In this document: piece after piece, positions 24,429 through 27,898 of the stretch
Layout: every line of letters begins with the position of its first letter
Numbering within the stretch: the first letter of the stretch is position 1
Assembly: GCA_002336405.1 (NCBI GenBank)
Contig: DDEJ01000053.1
Location: 28,011 to 55,908, forward strand
Source of the DNA: Rhodobacteraceae bacterium UBA1957
Lineage (GTDB): Bacteria > Pseudomonadota > Alphaproteobacteria > Rhodobacterales > Rhodobacteraceae
Direction of reading: 5' to 3'
Length of the DNA: 27,898 nucleotides
Notes under the pieces: model-generated
The model's database searches: none
What the model was told of the DNA's origin: nothing
The model's input: only the letters and a program-made list of their open reading frames with translations
Position numbers and translations under genes: made by a program

Positions 24429-25235
24429 TCATTGCACCGTTTGTTCGAACAGTACAACTGCCTGTTCGGCCTGTTGGTCGAGCCAGAGGCGTGCCTCGTT
24501 TATGGTGGCTTTGTATTGATCAAGCGGTGGTGTCAGCTCGGGAACCAGCTCACCGATATATCCTGCCTGAACATAGACCCCAGTCAGCAGCGTTGCGATA
24601 ATGAGAATAGAGAGAAATCCGGCAGAGAAACCAGCCTGATGGTAAAAGGCTGGTGCCGGGTCACTTTCTTGGGTGAGGGTGCTGCTTGATGCGCGCAGGC
24701 TTGAACCCAAGGTATCAACGTCTGGTAACGGTGATGGTAAATCATCACTCCCTGCGGCAGGCGATGGCGGGGCTTGATCGTCTGAGTTGGCTTGCTCGCT
24801 CAGGCCGCGCATTCGCCCAATACGCTCTTGCGATTCGCGGGCGTGTCGCTGTGAGGTATTAATTTTATCAGCAGAGTCCAACCCGAGGTCTGGCTGGCTT
24901 TCCAATCCGCCAGCGGAATCCTGTGATCGAAGCCGGACTTCCGCTGCCGCCTCTTGCCGCAGGACATCAGCGATTGCGGTGTCCAGAGGTGGCAGATCTG
25001 TGCTCAAAGCGGCGGCGGGAGGCGGATCTGAGGTTTCGGTGGTCCCTGGCCCGTCTGACGGTGGCAGTGCGGCGAGCACTTTGCTAAGATCACCACCAAT
25101 CTCGGGGTCGGCCTCTGGTGGTTTTGAAAACCACGTCACGCCGCAACTGGAACATTGCAGATCTCGGCCGACGGCCGGAATTGCATCATCGGGAATTTCA
25201 TATTCGGCAGTGCAATTGGGACAAATCAGCCGCAT
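24429..25235 (-). CDS. MJ0042-type zinc-ribbon single-span membrane protein
   Basis: A 268-residue protein with an N-terminal zinc ribbon: MRLICPNCTAEYEIPDD and LQCSSCGVTWF give two CxxC pairs (Cys5/8 and Cys27/30), the MJ0042 finger family. A long acidic, Pro- and Ser-rich linker follows to about 195, then one membrane helix (FSAGFLSILIIATLLTGVYV, about 200-219) and a short extracytoplasmic helical tail. The same layout is, from memory, commonly found beside ftsE in Rhodobacteraceae. It is divergent from ftsE, with 151 bp between. The Cys pairs should bind zinc on the cytosolic side. Its function is unknown; the neighbour suggests a link to the FtsEX complex, which is inference. Confidence 0.85.
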   Translation of the reverse strand: MRLICPNCTAEYEIPDDAIPAVGRDLQCSSCGVTWFSKPPEADPEIGGDLSKVLAALPPSDGPGTTETSDPPPAAALSTDLPPLDTAIADVLRQEAAAEVRLRSQDSAGGLESQPDLGLDSADKINTSQRHARESQERIGRMRGLSEQANSDDQAPPSPAAGSDDLPSPLPDVDTLGSSLRASSSTLTQESDPAPAFYHQAGFSAGFLSILIIATLLTGVYVQAGYIGELVPELTPPLDQYKATINEARLWLDQQAEQAVVLFEQTVQ

Positions 25236-25288
25236 CTTTTCACCTGTCTAAAGTCCATCGGTATGACGTTCCTATCTTCTATACGATG

Positions 25289-25317
25289 GTTTATGCCGCT
25301 GCAAAAGTCCCTGTCAA
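25289..25317 (-). promoter_or_regulatory. Probable promoter of the zinc-ribbon gene
   Basis: On the minus strand a consensus -35 TTGACA (25312-25317) and ATAAAC (25289-25294) are separated by 17 bp. It leaves a leader of about 45 nt before the zinc-ribbon start codon. No comparable element was found for ftsE in the same interval. Confidence 0.45.
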
Positions 25318-25386
25318 TAAAGCAGTGTCGATTGCAACCTGCGCGGCGCTGAGGCACAACAGGGTAACACAAGCAAAACAGAAGCG

Positions 25387-26079
25387 GTGAACGCAGTGAT
25401 CGAGTTGGAAAATGTCGCCTATAGTTATGGTTTCGGCAGCAATGAACTGCTTGCGGATATCTCGCTCAAACTGTCTCCGGGGTCGTTTCATTTTTTAACT
25501 GGGCCTTCGGGTGCGGGCAAAACAACATTTTTGAAACTTTGCTATGGTGCATTGGTTCCAACCGCAGGTCGCATTCAGTTATTTTCAGAAGATTTAAGGG
25601 TGATGAGCCGGGATAGTATTGCGATGTCGCGGCGGCGAATCGGTGTGGTGCATCAAGATTGCCAGTTTGTGGATCATCTGAATGTGCATGATAATATTTC
25701 TTTGCCGCTTAATGTGGTGGGTGACGGGCAATTGGCGGATCTGAGCAATTTGAATGATCTGCTGGGGTGGGTTGGTTTGACCACCCGGGCCAACGCATTC
25801 CCTGCCGAATTGTCCGGCGGTGAGCGCCAGCGTGCCGCATTGGCGCGGGCTGTGGTGATGTCACCCGATGTGATTCTCGCCGATGAGCCGACAGGAAATA
25901 TTGACTGGGAGATGTCGCAACGTCTGCTGCATCTTCTTGTCGAGTTGAACAGAATGGGTAAAACTGTGATGGTTGCGACCCACGATATGAGTTTGATCCG
26001 GGCCGCCAAAGCCCTCGTGCAGGCCCGGGTTTTGCGAATCTCAAACCGACGATTGCAACTGGCAGGGGCTGATTTGTGA
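25387..26079 (+). CDS. ftsE: Cell division ABC transporter ATP-binding protein
   Basis: FtsE is the ATPase of the FtsEX complex, which couples cytosolic ATP hydrolysis to activation of peptidoglycan hydrolases at the division site. The 230 residues carry Walker A GPSGAGKTT (39-47), the Q-loop in VHQDCQFVDHL, the signature LSGGERQRAALARA near 141, Walker B VILADEPTG near 160 and the switch His in VATHD. The downstream ftsX confirms the assignment. The start is GTG 25387; a second GTG three codons on (25396), giving IELENVAYSYG directly, is equally possible as neither has a strong Shine-Dalgarno. The stop overlaps the ftsX start. ATP-binding residues are all intact. Confidence 0.93.
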   Translation: MNAVIELENVAYSYGFGSNELLADISLKLSPGSFHFLTGPSGAGKTTFLKLCYGALVPTAGRIQLFSEDLRVMSRDSIAMSRRRIGVVHQDCQFVDHLNVHDNISLPLNVVGDGQLADLSNLNDLLGWVGLTTRANAFPAELSGGERQRAALARAVVMSPDVILADEPTGNIDWEMSQRLLHLLVELNRMGKTVMVATHDMSLIRAAKALVQARVLRISNRRLQLAGADL

Positions 26080-26981
26080 TGCTGGGTGTTGTTTCTAGCA
26101 TAAAGATTTTAGCTGGCGATAGGCAGGCAGACCGCATAGTGCCCCCAACCGGTTTTACCGCTCGGTTGACCCTTTTCACCGCGGCTGCGATGGCATTTTT
26201 ATCGGTGTTTGCGCTGGCATTATCACTGGCTTCGGGGCGGCTGGCAACCCGTTGGGGCGAAGAGCTCGCGCAGAGTTCCACGGTACGGATCTCGGCACCA
26301 TCCGATCAACTGGCATCTCAGACTGAGGCGGCGCTGCGCGTGCTGAGCAGCACCAAGGGGGTGGCTTCGGCGCGGGCGTTGACCAAGACCGAACAACAGG
26401 CGCTGTTAGAACCATGGCTGGGGCCTGATGTTCCGGTCGATACGTTGCCGGTTCCGCAATTGATCGAGGTGATCGAGGCTCCGGAGGGCTATGATGTTGC
26501 CGGTCTGCGGCTGCGCCTTTTGGCCGAGGTCGCGGGGGCGGTTGTGGATGATCACACCCGGTGGCGGCGGCCTCTCGTACGGGCGGCGGCGCGCTTGCGC
26601 TTGCTGGCTTGGCTGTCTATCGGGCTGATTGGCGGGTTGATGGCGGCGATGATAACGCTGGCGGCCAATGCGACACTGGCGGCCAATACGCAAGTGATCG
26701 CAGTTCTCCGGCTCATTGGGGCAACCGATATGTACATAACAGGGGCCTTTGTGCGCCGCTTTACCAGCCGGGCCTTATTCGGAGCGTGCATTGGGACAGC
26801 GGTGGCGGTGCTGGCTTTGGTGTTTTCACCCTCATCCGGACAGGAAAACAGTTTCCTGACCGGTTTGGGGTTCCAAGGGTTCCATTGGATCTTGCCAGCC
26901 ATGGTGCCGTTTGTGGCGGCGGCTGTCGCCTTTGTCTCGACCCGTGCTGCCGCGTCGCGCGCTTTGCGGGCGTTCTCATGA
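26079..26981 (+). CDS. ftsX: Cell division membrane protein FtsX
   Basis: FtsX is the membrane half of FtsEX, transmitting ATP cycles to cell-wall amidase activators in the periplasm. The 300-residue protein has four hydrophobic helices: about 27-47, 183-206, 226-250 and 265-290, with a periplasmic domain of about 130 residues between the first two. The LRLIGATDMYI segment before the third helix is a good FtsX mark. ATG 26079 overlaps the ftsE stop by one base (TGATG); the GTG three bases earlier would also serve. Its own stop overlaps the acyltransferase start. The periplasmic region is not easily recognised, as is usual for this rapidly changing domain. Confidence 0.9.
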   Translation: MLGVVSSIKILAGDRQADRIVPPTGFTARLTLFTAAAMAFLSVFALALSLASGRLATRWGEELAQSSTVRISAPSDQLASQTEAALRVLSSTKGVASARALTKTEQQALLEPWLGPDVPVDTLPVPQLIEVIEAPEGYDVAGLRLRLLAEVAGAVVDDHTRWRRPLVRAAARLRLLAWLSIGLIGGLMAAMITLAANATLAANTQVIAVLRLIGATDMYITGAFVRRFTSRALFGACIGTAVAVLALVFSPSSGQENSFLTGLGFQGFHWILPAMVPFVAAAVAFVSTRAAASRALRAFS

Positions 26982-27730
26982 TAGGCGTGGCGGTGCAATG
27001 GATTCGATCCCTGTTGTTTTGTACGCAGATGTATCTGGCGCTGGCGTTGGTTGCAGTGGCCTTCGCGCCTTGGGCGGCTTTTGATCGCCGTGGTGCGCGG
27101 ATGGCGGCCATGGTCTATTGTCGCTGGGTGCGCTGGACTGCGGATTGGATGGTTGGATTAAAATCTGAAATTCGTGGCGATGTGCCCAGTGGCGAGGTTC
27201 TTGTGGCGTCAAAACATCAAAGTTTCTTTGATGTGATTATCTTGGTCAGCGTGTTGAAGCAGCCAAAATTTATTTACAAATCTGTACTTAAATACGTGCC
27301 TTTCGTCGGATTGTATGCGCGTTGGCTTGGCTGTATTTCGGTCAACCGCGGTCGTCGGGGCGAGGCGATTCGCAATATGGTGGCGGCGGTTACTGCCAGT
27401 GACGTTGTGCGTGGACAGTTGGTTATCTATCCGCAGGGCACGCGTGTTAAACCGGGGGCACATGCGCCTTTCAAGGTCGGCATTGCGGTGCTTTATACAG
27501 CGACCGCTCAGACCTGCGTGCCGGTGGCGACTAATGTTGGTGTGTTTTGGCCCCGTTTGACTGTGCTGCGCAAGCCGGGGCTGGCGGTGATAGAGTTTTT
27601 GCCCCCAATCGTGCCGGGCTTGGACAAAAATGCTTTTTTAAAGCAGCTTGAGGACGTGGTTGAGACGCAGTCTAATAGATTGATGGCCGAAGCTGGCTTT
27701 GATGTGGAACGGCCTGAGACAGGACCCTAG
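26978..27730 (+). CDS. 1-Acyl-glycerol-3-phosphate acyltransferase (PlsC-like)
   Basis: The 250-residue membrane-bound enzyme transfers an acyl chain to a lysophospholipid, most likely lysophosphatidic acid, in phospholipid synthesis. One N-terminal membrane helix (about 9-30) is followed by the catalytic HxxxxD in SKHQSFFD near 72-79, the VPFVGLYARWLGCISVNR block, and the substrate motif as YPQGTR instead of the common FPEGTR near 148-153, then VPVATNVGVFW. ATG 26978 overlaps the ftsX stop (ATGA), so it is the third gene of the ftsEX transcript. An open frame upstream to 26561 lies inside ftsX and is not used. The exact acyl acceptor, including ornithine-lipid precursors, is undetermined. 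Confidence 0.9.
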   Translation: MIGVAVQWIRSLLFCTQMYLALALVAVAFAPWAAFDRRGARMAAMVYCRWVRWTADWMVGLKSEIRGDVPSGEVLVASKHQSFFDVIILVSVLKQPKFIYKSVLKYVPFVGLYARWLGCISVNRGRRGEAIRNMVAAVTASDVVRGQLVIYPQGTRVKPGAHAPFKVGIAVLYTATAQTCVPVATNVGVFWPRLTVLRKPGLAVIEFLPPIVPGLDKNAFLKQLEDVVETQSNRLMAEAGFDVERPETGP

Positions 27731-27898
27731 AAATAGGTTTGCCGGATATGGATTGGGCGGGTTGAGAATTGCCAAAGCTGGATATTCCAGAGACAGATTT
27801 TCCTGACTTCGATTGACCTGAGCCATATGTGCGTGGCCACGATATGACGCGCTTTATCTGGTAGAGAAAATCGTCTAAAGGTAGATTATGGCTTATGG

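Noticed and set aside
26561..26977. N-terminal extension of the acyltransferase frame into ftsX
   Set aside because: The extension lies inside the well-supported ftsX frame; the overlapping ATGA at 26978 gives the expected family length.
27778..27790. CTGGA-TAT-TCCAG hairpin after the acyltransferase as terminator
   Set aside because: A five-bp stem with only a short TTTT eight bases later; too weak to call.
27888..27898. ATG with AAAGGTAG upstream at the right edge, perhaps a next gene
   Set aside because: Only three codons are visible before the window ends, too little to support a CDS.

Overview
The window is a stretch of an alphaproteobacterial chromosome, most probably Rhodobacteraceae (roseobacter group). 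The evidence is the set of protein families and their order: ETF-QO, a TPR lipid-side neighbour, polyprenyl synthase, DUF2007 and a TrmN6-like methyltransferase; phaA/phaB; a free-standing rpsD; hisC-tyrC; tlpA divergent from argH; a tiny lipoprotein, DUF2834, lysA and a DUF4175 (TIGR02302-type) protein; and a zinc-ribbon protein next to ftsE-ftsX-acyltransferase. Base composition looks moderate rather than the high GC of Rhodobacter. The species cannot be named from sequence alone. Nothing in the window looks like a phage, IS element, integron, CRISPR array, rRNA or tRNA.

Layout. 1-5.8 kb: the 3' end of the ETF-ubiquinone oxidoreductase gene, a secreted TPR protein, a convergent trans-polyprenyl diphosphate synthase, then DUF2007 + tRNA methyltransferase (overlapping) and ydcH. 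5.8-6.3 kb: a 477-bp gene-free stretch with a short direct repeat and a terminator. 6.3-8.4 kb (minus): polyhydroxybutyrate genes phaA and phaB, each with its own upstream region. 8.5-10.1 kb: a c-di-GMP phosphodiesterase (EAL) gene divergent from tag. 10.1-11.0 kb: a strong promoter, a leader of about 195 nt, rpsD and a clear intrinsic terminator. 11.2-13.7 kb: hisC, tyrC and a hotdog thioesterase.

13.7-17.7 kb (minus) is the accessory part. It encodes a two-cupin protein of unknown function followed by a kinase, decarboxylase and isomerase of the 3-oxo-tetronate type (otnK, otnC, otnI). A promoter whose -10 is covered by a perfect inverted repeat precedes it, so this looks like a regulated sugar-acid catabolic operon that lacks its dehydrogenase and transporter here.

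17.8-24.2 kb: a periplasmic thioredoxin-like protein divergent from argH with only 19 bp between the start codons. argH is followed by a run of ATGA-overlapping reading frames (LptM-like lipoprotein, a 22-codon frame, DUF2834), then lysA and the large DUF4175 protein. 24.4-27.7 kb: an MJ0042 zinc-ribbon membrane protein divergent from ftsE-ftsX-plsC-like acyltransferase, whose genes overlap one another and are probably translated in a coupled way.

Most of the window is conserved housekeeping. The parts most worth a second look are the cupin/otn operon with its operator, the overlapping micro-ORF chain after argH, the long structured rpsD leader, and the inverted repeat overlapping the phaB promoter.
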